This document shows, piece after piece, positions 10,967-18,679 of a stretch of DNA of 39,055 bases. The stretch covers positions 1 to 39,055 of the forward strand of contig JANXYJ010000084.1 of assembly GCA_025350105.1 (NCBI GenBank). Direction: 5' to 3'. Numbering within the stretch: position 1 is the first letter of the stretch; the number at the start of each line of letters is the position of its first letter. A program made the position numbers and the translations under genes. Source of the stretch: Terriglobia bacterium (GTDB lineage: Bacteria > Acidobacteriota > Terriglobia > Bryobacterales > Bryobacteraceae). The notes beneath the pieces were generated by a model, which saw only the letters and a list, made by a program, of their open reading frames with translations, made no database searches and had not been told where the DNA came from.

Positions 10967-11656
10967 ATGAACGCTTCCCTCAATGCGCTTAAGGTTCTAG
11001 AAAAACCTGCAAGCGATGCTAGCACCAACGCCGCCTATCACGACATCCGTTTCGCCTACGATCCCCGCCGCGCCGCTCCCTGGCGAGCGATCGGCCGCTA
11101 CGTGCAACCTTGGGTGAAACCATCTGAAGCCGTGCTCGAACTCGGCGCCGGCTACGGCGAGTTTATTCAGTCGGTGCAAGCCGAACGCAAATTTGCGTTG
11201 GACATGAACCCGGCGCTAAGCCAGCACTGGGGTGCCAGCGTCACTCCGCTGATTCAATCCGCGCTGCAACCACTGCCTCTTCCTGATTCAAGCATCAGCA
11301 CCGTTCTCGCCTCCAACTTCTTTGAACACTTCACGCACGACGAAGGCGCCGTGATTCTGCGCGAAGCCATGCGCGTGCTGCGCCCGCAAGGCCGCATCAT
11401 CGCCGTCCAGCCTAATTTCCGCCTGTCGCCCAATCGCTATTTCGACGATTACACCCACAAAACCATCTTCACCGACCAGGGCTTTCAGGACTTTCTTCGT
11501 TCGCTCGGCTACACCATCGTCCATGCCGAAGGCCGCTTCATGCCCTTCAGCATGAAGTCCCATTTACCAACCGCGGAGTGGATCGTGCGCTTGTATCTTT
11601 CCCTCCCCGTGCGCCCGCTGGCCGGACAATTCTTGGTGATCGCCGAAAAGCCGTAA
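10967..11656 (+). CDS. Class I SAM-dependent methyltransferase
   Basis: A protein of about 229 residues. Motif I is VLELGAGYGEFI, the acidic end of the second strand is FALDMNP, motif II/III is STVLASNFFEHF, and LREAMRVLRPQGRIIAVQPNF is the post-motif typical of methyltransferase type 11 enzymes. The frame opens at 10928, but the ATG at 10967 begins the conserved sequence; neither has a good ribosome site. The substrate is unknown. The stop is nine bases before the next gene, which has a polysaccharide-biosynthesis feel, so a role in envelope glycan or small-molecule methylation is possible but only inferred. Confidence 0.8.
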   Translation: MNASLNALKVLEKPASDASTNAAYHDIRFAYDPRRAAPWRAIGRYVQPWVKPSEAVLELGAGYGEFIQSVQAERKFALDMNPALSQHWGASVTPLIQSALQPLPLPDSSISTVLASNFFEHFTHDEGAVILREAMRVLRPQGRIIAVQPNFRLSPNRYFDDYTHKTIFTDQGFQDFLRSLGYTIVHAEGRFMPFSMKSHLPTAEWIVRLYLSLPVRPLAGQFLVIAEKP

Positions 11657-11665
11657 ACTGGTTCC

Positions 11666-12220
11666 TTGCGCTATTTCTTTCGCAGCCACATCCCAGCGTT
11701 TGATCGCGTCCTCTTAATCGAAAGCGGCTCGCGTTTTATCCTCAACAAACTCATCCCTGTCATCCGCGAAAAGATCAACCCCAAGGTTCAAATCGACCTC
11801 CTCACCTGCTACCCCGGCGCGCCAGACAACCTCAACGGCCGCGTCTTCCGCGTCACCGACTACGCCACCAGCTCCGCCCGCCGCCAACTCTTTGCCGAAC
11901 TCGCCGCGCAAAACTATTCCGTCACCGGCCTCATCTGCTCCGGCGAACCCATCATGACCAAATGGAAATGGACCATCGCCCTCCACATCCCCGCCAAAGT
12001 TTTCCTCATCAACGAACACTCGGACTTCCTGTTCTTCGATTGGCCCAACCGCCAGCAAGTGCTGCAACTTTGGAAACACCGCTCCGGCCTGGGAGGCACC
12101 GCAGCCATTGGTACCTTCGCCGGCTTTTTTCTCTTGCCGTTTTCGCTATGCTATTTGCTGTCCTTCGCGGCTTGGGTTCATTTGAAAAGATGGATGCACC
12201 GGAAAGGCTCACCTGTATAA
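11666..12220 (+). CDS. Unknown protein with a C-terminal membrane segment
   Basis: A 184-residue protein starting at TTG 11666 (no ATG fits), nine bases after the methyltransferase stop. The N-terminal half looks like an alpha/beta fold (FDRVLLIESGSRFILNKLIPVI, VQIDLLTCYPGAPDNL, SVTGLICSGEPIMTKWKWTIALHIPAKVFLINEHSDFLFFDW). It ends with one membrane helix (AAIGTFAGFFLLPFSLCYLLSFAAWVHL) and a basic tail. The alternation of strands with ICSGE resembles one Rossmann half of a glycosyltransferase, but no catalytic motif is clear and I do not recognise the family. Close spacing implies co-transcription with the methyltransferase. Confidence 0.6.
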   Translation: MRYFFRSHIPAFDRVLLIESGSRFILNKLIPVIREKINPKVQIDLLTCYPGAPDNLNGRVFRVTDYATSSARRQLFAELAAQNYSVTGLICSGEPIMTKWKWTIALHIPAKVFLINEHSDFLFFDWPNRQQVLQLWKHRSGLGGTAAIGTFAGFFLLPFSLCYLLSFAAWVHLKRWMHRKGSPV

Positions 12221-12334
12221 GAGCGTTTCGTCCGCTTCCCCATCACCAAGCCGCCACAGGTCAGCGTGCGGCGAAAACACTGCTAGACATCTGCGTTAGA
12301 ATTTGGAATTAGCATCGAAGGGATAAACACACAC

Positions 12335-13300
12335 GTGAAAGCCATCTACATCGAACAGCACGGCGGCATTGAAGTCCTGAAGTACGGAGATTTCGCCGCG
12401 CCCACCGCCGCCCCCAACCAGGTGCTGGTCAAAATCGCCGCCGCCGGTGTCAACTTCATCGATACCTATCAACGCGGTGGCCTCTACAAAATTCCGTTGC
12501 CCGCCGTCCTCGGCATGGAAGGCGCCGGCACCGTCGCGGCTCTCGGTGATGGCGTGTCTGGTTTTAAGATCGGCGACCGCGTCGCCTGGGCCATGGCCCG
12601 CGGCAGCTACTCCGAATATTGCGCCGTCCCCGCCCACCTGCTGGTTCATGTACCCGCCGGTCTCGATCTGAAACAAGCCGCCGCCGCTATGCTCCAGGGC
12701 ATGACCGCCCACTATCTCACCCACTCCACGTTTCCCATCGAACCCGGCCACATCGCCCTCGTCCACGCCGCCGCCGGAGGCACCGGCCGCCTCATCTCGC
12801 AAATGGTGAAACTCCGCGGAGGCCGCGTCATCGGCACCGCCGGCTCCGAAGAAAAAGCGGCCGTCGCCAAACAGGCCGGCGCCGATGATGTCATCCTCTA
12901 CCGCACCCAGGACCTGGTCACCGAAGTCAAACGCCTCACCGACGGCAAAGGCGTGAACGTCGTTTACGACGGCGTCGGCGCCAGCATGTTCGCCGCCAGC
13001 CTCGATTGCCTCCGCCCCCGCGGCATGATGGTCACCTTCGGCAACGCCAGCGGCCCCGTCCCGCCCCTCGATTTGCTGCAACTCAGCGCCAAAGGCTCCC
13101 TCTTCGTCACCCGCCCCACGCTCGCCAACTACACTTCGCCCGAAGAAGTAAAATGGCGCGCCGGCGACGTCCTCGGCTGGATCCAAAACAAAAAACTCAG
13201 CCTGATGATCGAACACGAGTACGACCTGAAAGACGCCGCCACAGCGCATTCAGATTTAGAAGGCCGCAAAACCATGGGAAAACTGGTGCTGAATATTTGA
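12335..13300 (+). CDS. qorA: Zinc-independent NADPH:quinone oxidoreductase
   Basis: A 321-residue MDR-superfamily enzyme that reduces quinones with NADPH in the cytoplasm. The quinone-oxidoreductase signature appears as VNFIDTYQRGGLY and LGMEGAGTVAALGDGV. The Rossmann glycine motif is HAAAGGTGRLISQM (the usual AAxGGVG), and there is TAGSEEKAAVAKQAGAD for NADPH phosphate contact. The zinc-ligand cysteines of alcohol dehydrogenases are absent. It is full length. The start is GTG 12335 with AAGGGA upstream. It appears monocistronic, with 114 bases on its 5' side and about 270 before the next gene. Confidence 0.9.
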   Translation: MKAIYIEQHGGIEVLKYGDFAAPTAAPNQVLVKIAAAGVNFIDTYQRGGLYKIPLPAVLGMEGAGTVAALGDGVSGFKIGDRVAWAMARGSYSEYCAVPAHLLVHVPAGLDLKQAAAAMLQGMTAHYLTHSTFPIEPGHIALVHAAAGGTGRLISQMVKLRGGRVIGTAGSEEKAAVAKQAGADDVILYRTQDLVTEVKRLTDGKGVNVVYDGVGASMFAASLDCLRPRGMMVTFGNASGPVPPLDLLQLSAKGSLFVTRPTLANYTSPEEVKWRAGDVLGWIQNKKLSLMIEHEYDLKDAATAHSDLEGRKTMGKLVLNI

Positions 13301-13351
13301 CCAATTCAAAATCCCAAGCCGCGACGGCAAACAAGCGCCAAAACACAATTC

Positions 13352-13570
13352 TCACCACAAATTTTCCTGGCAGCGCTGGGCAATATTGAGGTTCATTGGG
13401 TTTGGAAAACCCCAGATCTCAACGCGTGCGATAACGGACTCATGCTGCAACCGAGCATGACCTTCGCCGACTGCCCGTGCCAACTGGACAGCAGGAGTCT
13501 TCCCCTCAGGAAGTTCGCTAGGCCGGTCCAATCTACAGATCCAGCGGAATTCTTCCGATGGAACAAGCAC
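13352..13570 (-). CDS. Possible short hypothetical gene in the 271-bp gap
   Basis: A 72-codon minus-strand frame (GTG start) in the otherwise empty gap 13301-13571, with protein-like composition (PSEEFRWICRLDRP, ARLQHESVIARVEIWGF). I recognise no family. Its start lies one base from the divergent J-domain gene start, which leaves no room for promoters, so it may be non-coding. Confidence 0.2.
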   Translation of the reverse strand: MLVPSEEFRWICRLDRPSELPEGKTPAVQLARAVGEGHARLQHESVIARVEIWGFPNPMNLNIAQRCQENLW

Positions 13571-13571
13571 A

Positions 13572-14345
13572 ATGTCTTCAGCCGCCGCGGGAAAATTTCA
13601 AGATCACTATGAGGTTTTGGGGATTGACCCCAAGGCCGATTCCGATTCCGTTCAGCGAGCCTACACGAAGCTGGCGCAAAAGTATCATCCGGGCAATCTG
13701 GATACTGGCGACCAGGAAAAGTTTGAGGCCGTGAATCTGGCGTTCGAAATTTTGTCGGACCCGATTCTGCGTCCGGAGTTCGACCGAGTGAAAGGCGTGC
13801 CGGATGACGCCGGTCCGCCGAAGTTCAGCGGGATGGACTTTTTTACCAACCTTGGCCGTGGCACGGGCCTGCGCACGGCCTTGCTTTGCGTGCTGTATGA
13901 CCGGCGCCGCAACAAACCGTTCACGCCCAGCCTTTCCATGCGGCAAATCGAAAACATCGTGGAAGGCACCCCGGCGGAGCTGACGTTCGTGCTGTGGTTT
14001 CTGAAGCAGCGAACATTTATTGCCAGTGACGACAAAAGCAGTTTGCAGATTACCGTGGTGGGGATGGATTTTCTGGAAGCGAATCCGCCCGATCCAAAAC
14101 TGGTGATGCCCTTTATCAAGTTGACCGGGATGGTGGGATCGAAAGAGGCTGCAGAGGCGGAAGAGGCGGTTGCGGTGGAGGAGACCGCGCCGGTTGCCGT
14201 AGCTGCACAACCCACGGTGACCGGCACCAGCGCAGCCGCGCGCGAAGGGCTTACGGCGCTGGGCGCGCTCAATCGCGCTTTGTCGCGCACGCGCGAAGCG
14301 GCGGCGGATTTGGCGGAGCAGGAAGCCAACCAGGAAGTCAACTAG
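13572..14345 (+). CDS. J-domain-like protein with HPG in place of HPD
   Basis: A 257-residue protein. Residues 10-70 form a J domain (DHYEVLGIDPKADSDSV, RAYTKLAQKYHPGNLDT, FEAVNLAFEILSDPILRPEFD). The invariant HPD tripeptide that triggers Hsp70 ATPase reads His39-Pro40-Gly41. The middle (about 85-185) is a helical domain resembling a winged-helix fold (TALLCVLYDRRRNKPFTPSLSMRQIENIVEGTPAELTFVLWFLKQRTFI), suggesting DNA or protein binding. The tail is Ala/Glu-rich and probably disordered or coiled. With the Asp lost it is probably a J-like protein that does not stimulate DnaK canonically. It ends tail to tail with the miaE-like gene; the two stops share the bases CTAG. Confidence 0.8.
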   Translation: MSSAAAGKFQDHYEVLGIDPKADSDSVQRAYTKLAQKYHPGNLDTGDQEKFEAVNLAFEILSDPILRPEFDRVKGVPDDAGPPKFSGMDFFTNLGRGTGLRTALLCVLYDRRRNKPFTPSLSMRQIENIVEGTPAELTFVLWFLKQRTFIASDDKSSLQITVVGMDFLEANPPDPKLVMPFIKLTGMVGSKEAAEAEEAVAVEETAPVAVAAQPTVTGTSAAAREGLTALGALNRALSRTREAAADLAEQEANQEVN

Positions 14346-14986
14346 GCCGGCTGGCGCCAACCGGAATGCATGCGCGGACCAGGGTCCTGTTGTGCCAGGA
14401 TTTCTGCTTCGTGGGATAACATTTCCTGCCAGCGCGCTTCCACAATTTCAGGTGGAGCGATCTGGCGGGCCAATTTCAGGAACGACTGATAATGACCCAG
14501 TTCAGAGGTAAATAGCAGCGTATACAGCGCGGCCAGTTCGGGGTCATCTGAATCCTCGAGAGAATTCGCCAGCAATCCAAAGCGTTCGCAGGAGCGCGCC
14601 TCGATCAACGCCGAATTGAAAAGCCGATCCAGGATTTCGTTGGTGCCGCCTTTCCGCACCATCAGGCGCAGGGCTTTGGCGTAGGGATTAGAGTGGCCGC
14701 GATCCAATTGCCCGCCGCGACGGACCAGTAATTGGGTAACGCGCGCGAGGTGCGCCCCTTCGTCCCGCGCGATGTTGCTCATGGTGATCACCCAGCCGGG
14801 AAAAAAGTCCGCGGGCCAACGGGCCAGCAGATCCATGGCGTTGTTGGCGGCTTTCTTTTCGAGAAAGGCGTGATCGATCAGTAGCGCGATGGGATCGCTG
14901 AGTACTTCCCGCGCCCAGGTGAGAGGAGTCCGCGAATGCAAGGGCAGGGATGCGAGATGTTCGGAAATGGGAATGGTAGCCGACAC
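14342..14986 (-). CDS. miaE: tRNA 2-methylthio-N6-isopentenyladenosine hydroxylase (MiaE-like)
   Basis: A 214-residue ferritin-like diiron protein. Carboxylate/histidine ligands are visible in the helical segments LIDHAFLEKKAANNAMDL, NIARDEGAHLARV, SALIEARSCERFGLLA and LLFTSELGHYQSFLKLA. The EKKAA, EARSCERF and ExxHY patterns are characteristic of MiaE, which hydroxylates ms2i6A37 in tRNA. In other lineages relatives are found without MiaB/MiaA partners, so the substrate is inferred. The start is GTG 14986; no strong ribosome site is seen. Its stop overlaps that of the convergent J-domain gene. Confidence 0.85.
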   Translation of the reverse strand: MSATIPISEHLASLPLHSRTPLTWAREVLSDPIALLIDHAFLEKKAANNAMDLLARWPADFFPGWVITMSNIARDEGAHLARVTQLLVRRGGQLDRGHSNPYAKALRLMVRKGGTNEILDRLFNSALIEARSCERFGLLANSLEDSDDPELAALYTLLFTSELGHYQSFLKLARQIAPPEIVEARWQEMLSHEAEILAQQDPGPRMHSGWRQPA

Positions 14987-15009
14987 AGTTTTACGTTAGA
15001 GCAGCTGAA

Positions 15010-15582
15010 CTACTTACTGGTCTCGCTAGCCAACTTGCTAGCCAGTGGCCGTTCCTGCCCGGAGTACTTGTTGCCTACTTTTTTGCGATAGGGCACGGCC
15101 ACACGCGAGGAGAGTTGCTCAAAGGTCATCGAACAAATCCGCATCCCGGGATACAGTGCTACCGGCATCCGGCCTAGGTTACTGAGTTCGAGCGTCGCTT
15201 TGCCGGCCCAACCCGGATCGAACAATCCGGCGGTGCCGTGCACAATGATGCCGATGCGGCCTAAGCTCGATCGGCCTTCCAGGCGGCCCAGGACGTCGTC
15301 GTCAAGCTCCAATGTTTCTTCGGTAATGGCCAGCGCGAATTCGTGAGGCTGGAGGATGAAGGGCTCCCCCGGCGGCACGGTGATGTTGCGCATCAATTCC
15401 TGAATGGAGGTTCTTTCGCGCAGATCAATGAACGCGTGGCGGCTGTGTTCGAAGATGCTGAATTCGTGGCCCAGCCGGAAATCGACGCTGCAACTACCGA
15501 ATTGTTCCGGTGGCAATGCCGGCGAAATTTTGATCTTGCCCTGTTCCAGATATTTTTTAATGTCGATGTCCGAGAGGACCAT
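15010..15582 (-). CDS. dcd: dCTP deaminase
   Basis: A 190-residue trimeric-fold nucleotide enzyme that converts dCTP to dUTP, feeding thymidylate synthesis. The signature is GRSSLGRIGIIVHGTAGLFDPGW with the following GKATLELSN, and the C-terminal KYSGQ that closes on the phosphates. The TAG residues after the histidine resemble the bifunctional dCTP deaminase/dUTPase type (mycobacterial, methanogen) rather than the E. coli TAH type. Direct production of dUMP is therefore possible; this is inference from memory. It lies 23 bases downstream of the miaE-like start, so the two may be co-transcribed, dcd first. Confidence 0.92.
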   Translation of the reverse strand: MVLSDIDIKKYLEQGKIKISPALPPEQFGSCSVDFRLGHEFSIFEHSRHAFIDLRERTSIQELMRNITVPPGEPFILQPHEFALAITEETLELDDDVLGRLEGRSSLGRIGIIVHGTAGLFDPGWAGKATLELSNLGRMPVALYPGMRICSMTFEQLSSRVAVPYRKKVGNKYSGQERPLASKLASETSK

Positions 15583-15640
15583 GTTGAATGCCTGCTTTTA
15601 AAAAGAGCCAATCGCTTTCGCGGGGGATTAGGTCTACTTT

Positions 15641-15696
15641 ATCAGGTTAGCGACAACAGGTTCACGACCTCAGGCTAACGACCTCAGGCTAACGAC
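15641..15696. repeat. Four tandem 14-bp units upstream of dcd
   Basis: Units at 15641-15654, 15655-15668, 15669-15682 and 15683-15696. The last two are identical (CTCAGGCTAACGAC) and the first two diverge (ATCAGGTTAGCGAC, AACAGGTTCACGAC). All end in CGAC and contain CAGG. The array starts 59 bases before the dcd start codon and could be an iterated regulator site or a minisatellite. The rest of 15583-15889 contains one short hairpin (15736-15750) and no gene. Confidence 0.75.
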
Positions 15697-15889
15697 AACT
15701 TAGCCTTCTTTAAAACATTTTCCATTTGGCGGTGCCTGGCGCGTCGCCAGACGCGGCGTTTGCATTTTCCGCGGCCTTAGCATTGGAAGGCCGCCACCGG
15801 CTCGCCTGTTTCGACGATATTTCCTGACATCTTGCTGATTTTCAGACATTTGTCCGGAAACGGCGTTCGCAATTTGGCACCGTTCTGCG

Positions 15890-16564
15890 CTACAGAATGT
15901 TTACCGCCCGCGCGGCTAGAAACGCGATCGTGGCCAGCGAAATCAAGGCTTGCACCATCATCAACGCCTTGGCCCACCGCGAAAGCGCGGCTACGTCGGT
16001 GGGCGAAAATGCGGTGCTGGTGTTGAATGCCAGAAACAGGTAGTCAATGAAGTGGGGACTCCATTGGCCTTCGCCCATTTCTTCGCGGATTTCGGGGCTT
16101 AGGGTCATTTGCGGAAACAGAAATGCGCCGTCGGTGTGCGATTCTCGCAAGTCCCGCTGATAGGGCCCTCCGGCGTCCAGTCGCCAATACCAGGCGGCGA
16201 AGATTAAAATATTGGCGACCCATAAGGCCGAGGCCGCGCGCAGCAATTCCGCCGGTGTCTCTTTGTGGGTGGGCAGGCGCAACACCAGGGAAGTGAGCGA
16301 CGCGATCAGCGCAAGGGTGACGATGGCGATCGAGGCATAACCGCATGCCTGGACCAACTTGCTCTTCCGCAGGCGCGGAAAGAACACGCCGGGCACCGCA
16401 AGCAACACGGGAATGATCAGGATCACCCAATCGGGGCCGGCCTTCAACGATTGTGGCAAGGCGTAGAACAAGCCGCTGGCGGCCAATACAGCGGCCAGCG
16501 CGGGCCAGCGCGGTTCGCCCTGCCGCGGAATCTCGAGCTTAATCTTGTCGTCCACGTAAGCCAT
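15890..16564 (-). CDS. Multipass membrane protein, possible ion-channel-like C-terminus
   Basis: A protein of about 224 residues with five or six hydrophobic helices (WPALAAVLAASGLFYALP, WVILIIPVLLAVPGVFF, YASIAIVTLALIASLTSLVL, ALWVANILIFAAWYW, then YLFLAFNTSTAFSPTDV and ALMMVQALISLATIAFLAARAV). The last two segments, with NTSTAFSPTDV between them, are arranged like the outer helix-pore-inner helix of two-TM channels, although the canonical TxGYGD filter is absent. The start is ATG 16564 or 16579; both give the same mature protein. It is divergent from the acetyltransferase gene with about 20 bases between starts. Substrate unknown. Confidence 0.65.
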   Translation of the reverse strand: MAYVDDKIKLEIPRQGEPRWPALAAVLAASGLFYALPQSLKAGPDWVILIIPVLLAVPGVFFPRLRKSKLVQACGYASIAIVTLALIASLTSLVLRLPTHKETPAELLRAASALWVANILIFAAWYWRLDAGGPYQRDLRESHTDGAFLFPQMTLSPEIREEMGEGQWSPHFIDYLFLAFNTSTAFSPTDVAALSRWAKALMMVQALISLATIAFLAARAVNIL

Positions 16565-16587
16565 ATAAAATGTTCTCATGTTTAAAT

Positions 16588-17175
16588 ATGCAGATTGAAC
16601 CGGTGACGCTGGAAGGCAGGCATGTGCGGTTGGAACCACTGAGCGAAAAACATCACGCGGGGCTGTGCGAAGTTGGGCTGGATCAGGACTTGTGGCGTCT
16701 GATTCCGTCGCGTATCACCACGCCCGAGGAGATGACGAAGAGCATCGCTGGGATGCTGGCCGATCAAGTGAAAGGGCTGACACTTCCGTTTGCGACGATG
16801 GAACGCGCCAGCGGGAGAGTGATCGGGTCCACGCGCTATATGAACATTGACGTCGCCAATCGCCGCGTGGAGATTGGCGGGACGTGGATCGCCAAGCCCT
16901 GGCAACGTACGGCCATCAACACCGAAGCCAAGTACCTGATGCTGCGCCATGCGTTTGAAGTTTTTGGCTGCGTCCGCGTGGAATTGAAAACCGACGCGCT
17001 GAACATGCAATCGCGCAATGCGATTTTACGCATCGGCGCGAAAGAAGAAGGTATTTTTCGTAAGCACGTGTTGACGTGGACGGGCCGCTGGCGCGATTCG
17101 GTTTATTTCAGCGTGCTGGAAGCGGAGTGGCCGGGGGCTAAAGCGGAGTTGGAAAAGAAGATGGCACGGGCTTAA
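16588..17175 (+). CDS. GNAT acetyltransferase, RimJ/RimL-like
   Basis: A 195-residue protein of the GNAT fold. It opens with EPVTLEGRHVRLEPLSEKH, has strand beta4 FATMERASGRVIGSTRY, and the acetyl-CoA region VEIGGTWIAKPWQRTAINTEAKYLMLRHAFE followed by RVELKTDALNMQSRNAILRIGAKEEG. This is the pattern of the RimJ/RimL N-terminal or small-molecule acetyltransferase group. The usual Q/RxxGxG/A loop reads WQRTAI. The ATG at 16588 begins the conserved sequence. It ends 21 bases before queC and may be co-transcribed with it. Substrate unknown. Confidence 0.85.
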   Translation: MQIEPVTLEGRHVRLEPLSEKHHAGLCEVGLDQDLWRLIPSRITTPEEMTKSIAGMLADQVKGLTLPFATMERASGRVIGSTRYMNIDVANRRVEIGGTWIAKPWQRTAINTEAKYLMLRHAFEVFGCVRVELKTDALNMQSRNAILRIGAKEEGIFRKHVLTWTGRWRDSVYFSVLEAEWPGAKAELEKKMARA

Positions 17176-17196
17176 TCGCTACAATTATTTACATAC

Positions 17197-17904
17197 ATGT
17201 CCACATCCATGTTGGCGCACAAAAAAGCCGTCTGTCTGCTGAGCGGAGGTCTGGATTCGGCTACGTGTCTGGCACTCGCTGTGCGCGATGGCTACGATTG
17301 CTACGCGCTTTCCTTTGACTATGGTCAACGGCATCGTGTGGAACTGGCCGCTGCGGCCCGCGTGGCCGAATCTCTAAGAGCAAAGGAACATCGCACGGCG
17401 ACGATCGACCTGCGCGTGTTCGGCGGCAGCGCGTTGACGGCGGATATTGCCGTTCCCAAGCATGAGTCGGCAGGGCAAATCGGCGAAGGCATTCCGCCCA
17501 CCTACGTACCCGCGCGCAATACAATTTTTCTTTCCTACGCGCTGGCGTGGGCGGAAGTGCTGGAATGCTCCGACATCTTCATTGGCGTGAATGCGATTGA
17601 CTATTCCGGCTACCCCGATTGCCGGCCGGAATTCATACGGGCGTTTGAAAATATTGCAAATCTAGCCACCAAAGCGGGAGTCGAAGGAAAAACGCACGTG
17701 CGCATTCATACGCCGCTGATTGAACTGAGTAAAGCGGGCATCGTGAAATTGGCGGCGGAGCTGAAGCTGGATTTCGCACTCACGCATAGCTGCTACGATC
17801 CGAACAATGATGGGCGTGCATGCGGCCATTGTGATTCATGCCTGCTGCGGCTAAAAGGGTTCGATGAAGCGGGGATCATCGATCCGATCTCCTACGCAAA
17901 ATGA
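17197..17904 (+). CDS. queC: 7-cyano-7-deazaguanine (preQ0) synthase
   Basis: A 235-residue enzyme that converts 7-carboxy-7-deazaguanine to preQ0 with ATP and ammonia, in the queuosine/7-deazaguanine pathway. The PP-loop is SGGLDS at residues 16-21. Further motifs are [31 protein letters not shown] and [17 protein letters not shown]. The C-terminal zinc site is [19 protein letters not shown]. It is full length. The stop overlaps the queE start by four bases (ATGA). No queD or queF is visible in this window. Confidence 0.95.
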   Translation: MSTSMLAHKKAVCLLSGGLDSATCLALAVRDGYDCYALSFDYGQRHRVELAAAARVAESLRAKEHRTATIDLRVFGGSALTADIAVPKHESAGQIGEGIPPTYVPARNTIFLSYALAWAEVLECSDIFIGVNAIDYSGYPDCRPEFIRAFENIANLATKAGVEGKTHVRIHTPLIELSKAGIVKLAAELKLDFALTHSCYDPNNDGRACGHCDSCLLRLKGFDEAGIIDPISYAK

Positions 17905-18584
17905 AAGTCTCAGAAATTTTCTATTCCGTGCAAGGCGAAGGTGGGCTGGTGGGTACGCCCAGCACGTTTGTCCGCCTTACCGGCTGCAACCTGCGATGCA
18001 CCTGGTGTGACACGCCGTATACGTCCTGGAACCCGGAAGGCGAAGAGCGCCAGCTTGGCGGCATTCTTGCAGAGGTCCGCCGTAATTGGGGTACGCACGT
18101 TGTGGTCACCGGCGGGGAGCCGATGCTCTTCACCGATACGGTACGGCTGACGCAGCGCTTGAATGAATTCGGCCTGCATATCACCATCGAGACAGCGGGC
18201 ACGGTTTATCAGCCCGTAACCTGCGACTTAATGAGTATTAGCCCCAAGCTGGCCAATTCCACACCGCATCGCAGGGAGGGTGGCAAGTGGGCGGCGCAGC
18301 ATGATCGTCTGCGATATCAGCCTGACGTCCTGAAACGTCTGATGGGTGAATACCCGTATCAGCTAAAGTTCGTCGTCTCCGATCCGTCAGACATGAAGGA
18401 AATTTCAGAGATCGTCGCGGCGACCAAGGCTGAGCCTACTCGTGTGTTCCTTATGCCAGAGGGCATAGACGCCCAGGTACTCCACGAGCGTACAAAATGG
18501 ATCGTAGACATTTGTAAGCAAGAACGTTTTCGCTTCAGTCCGCGCCTTCACGTTGAAATTTACGGAAATCAACGCGGTGTCTAG
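17901..18584 (+). CDS. queE: 7-carboxy-7-deazaguanine synthase
   Basis: A 227-residue radical SAM enzyme that contracts 6-carboxytetrahydropterin to 7-carboxy-7-deazaguanine, the step before QueC. The [4Fe-4S] cysteines are Cys29, Cys33 and Cys36 in [13 protein letters not shown]. The N-terminal [25 protein letters not shown] is a family hallmark, and VVTGGEPM is the SAM-binding stretch. Translation is coupled to queC by an ATGA overlap. The product could supply tRNA queuosine or a DNA 7-deazaguanine system; no DNA-modification genes are present, so tRNA is more likely. Confidence 0.94.
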   Translation: MKVSEIFYSVQGEGGLVGTPSTFVRLTGCNLRCTWCDTPYTSWNPEGEERQLGGILAEVRRNWGTHVVVTGGEPMLFTDTVRLTQRLNEFGLHITIETAGTVYQPVTCDLMSISPKLANSTPHRREGGKWAAQHDRLRYQPDVLKRLMGEYPYQLKFVVSDPSDMKEISEIVAATKAEPTRVFLMPEGIDAQVLHERTKWIVDICKQERFRFSPRLHVEIYGNQRGV

Positions 18585-18679
18585 CCCCTTCTATCTAATA
18601 GAAAGAGCAACGCGCGGGCTAGCTGTCCCCCGTAGCCCTTTCAATTGAGTTACAATAGCCCGGCGAACCAAAAATTTCT

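Noticed and set aside
12296-13249. 317-codon minus-strand frame rich in Gly/Ala/Asp/Glu
   Set aside because: It is antisense to the quinone oxidoreductase gene; the composition is that of a GC-rich shadow.
13578-14360. 260-codon minus-strand frame
   Set aside because: It is antisense to the J-domain-like gene, which shows a clear family pattern.
15736-15750. CTGGCG-CGT-CGCCAG hairpin as terminator
   Set aside because: No U tract on either side and no gene ending nearby on the plus strand.
17197-18584. queC-queE as part of a DNA 7-deazaguanine modification (dpd) system
   Set aside because: No dpd, restriction or helicase genes are nearby; the ordinary tRNA queuosine pathway explains the pair.
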